Part shown: piece by piece, positions 14,527 through 14,616 of the stretch
Numbering within the stretch: position 1 is the first letter of the stretch
Layout of the letters: every line of letters starts with the position of its first letter
NCBI GenBank assembly: GCA_020216925.1
Contig: JAIWOL010000100.1
Location: forward strand, 1 to 14,616
Direction of reading: 5' to 3'
Source of the DNA: Thiobacillus sp.
Lineage (GTDB): Bacteria; Pseudomonadota; Gammaproteobacteria; Burkholderiales; Thiobacillaceae
DNA: 14,616 nt
Translations under genes and position numbers: made by a program
The notes under the pieces: generated by a model
What the model was told of the DNA's origin: nothing
What the model saw: only the letters and a program-made list of their open reading frames with translations
Database searches by the model: none

Positions 14527-14616
14527 CTAATCAAATAACTACAGTGCACTGTCCGGAGCCATGCCCGATTTAGGCGGCATGGCAACTCGGAAAGTGTGCT
14601 GTCTAAATTACGTTAG
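14527..14616 (+). other. attC-like integron recombination site, cut by the window end
   Basis: A 90-base imperfect inverted repeat. Outer CTAA (14527-14530) pairs with TTAG (14613-14616). Inner blocks pair in order: AAT (14534-14536) with ATT, ACAG (14541-14544) with CTGT, CACT with AGTG, TCCG with CGGA, and finally GCCATGCC (14558-14565) with GGCATGGC (14576-14583) around a 10-base loop. In all 27 pairs are Watson-Crick and three more are T-G wobbles, with unpaired bubbles between the outer blocks and two extra bases in the right arm. The structure ends in GTTAG (14612-14616), the start of the GTTRRRY core where IntI cuts. This is attC architecture in the place expected for attI. Confidence 0.65.

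Noticed and set aside
14541..14552. ACAGTGCACTGT as a LexA box
   Set aside because: The half-sites are in the opposite order to CTGT-N8-ACAG, and the palindrome is part of the larger recombination-site hairpin.

Overview
The window is a G+C-rich chromosomal segment, dense with genes. It most resembles a betaproteobacterium: the cytochrome bd genes are close to the proteobacterial CydAB-CydX-YbgE set, and the FIST, DUF3025, SpoIIAA-like and surface-adhesin-E-like proteins fit that group. I cannot name a genus. A sulfur-oxidising or microaerobic lifestyle is possible but is only inferred, from a sulfide:quinone-oxidoreductase-like gene inside the cyd operon.

Layout. (1) 1-5001, plus strand: an extended cytochrome bd operon, cydA (5' end cut off by the window) - cydB - DUF2141 periplasmic protein - cydX (42 aa) - DUF302 periplasmic protein - SQR/NDH-2-like flavoprotein - YbgE-like membrane protein. 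Spacing is tight throughout, with an ATGA overlap at the last junction. (2) 9033-5032, minus strand: four co-directional genes that look like a signalling operon, a stand-alone Rossmann protein, a stand-alone FIST sensor protein, a small acidic coiled-coil protein, and a MASE1-GGDEF-EAL cyclic-di-GMP enzyme with intact motifs. (3) 9171-10921, plus strand: proline iminopeptidase, apparently with a leaderless promoter, then a DUF3025 gene. (4) 12763-10896, minus strand: an EamA/DMT exporter, then after a 255-base gap a SpoIIAA-like (STAS) protein coupled by ATGA to a small secreted protein resembling surface-adhesin E. The last gene overlaps the end of the DUF3025 gene tail to tail. (5) 12836-13487, plus strand: a vapBC-type toxin-antitoxin pair with a recognisable promoter and an inverted-repeat operator. 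(6) 14475-13495, minus strand: a complete integron integrase with all catalytic residues and the IntI-specific insertion.

The last 90 bases of the window form a long imperfect hairpin that ends exactly in a GTTAG core. This is the architecture of an integron recombination site (attC-like, in the position expected for attI). The window therefore probably stops at the first recombination point of a chromosomal integron, with cassettes, if any, beyond the right edge.

How parts may work together: the flavoprotein could feed electrons into the quinone pool for the sulfide-tolerant bd oxidase encoded with it. The FIST and Rossmann proteins could supply ligand or redox input to the c-di-GMP enzyme of their operon. 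The vapBC pair lies 7 bases from the 3' end of intI, on the side away from the cassettes, where it could stabilise the locus. These links come from gene order, not from direct evidence.
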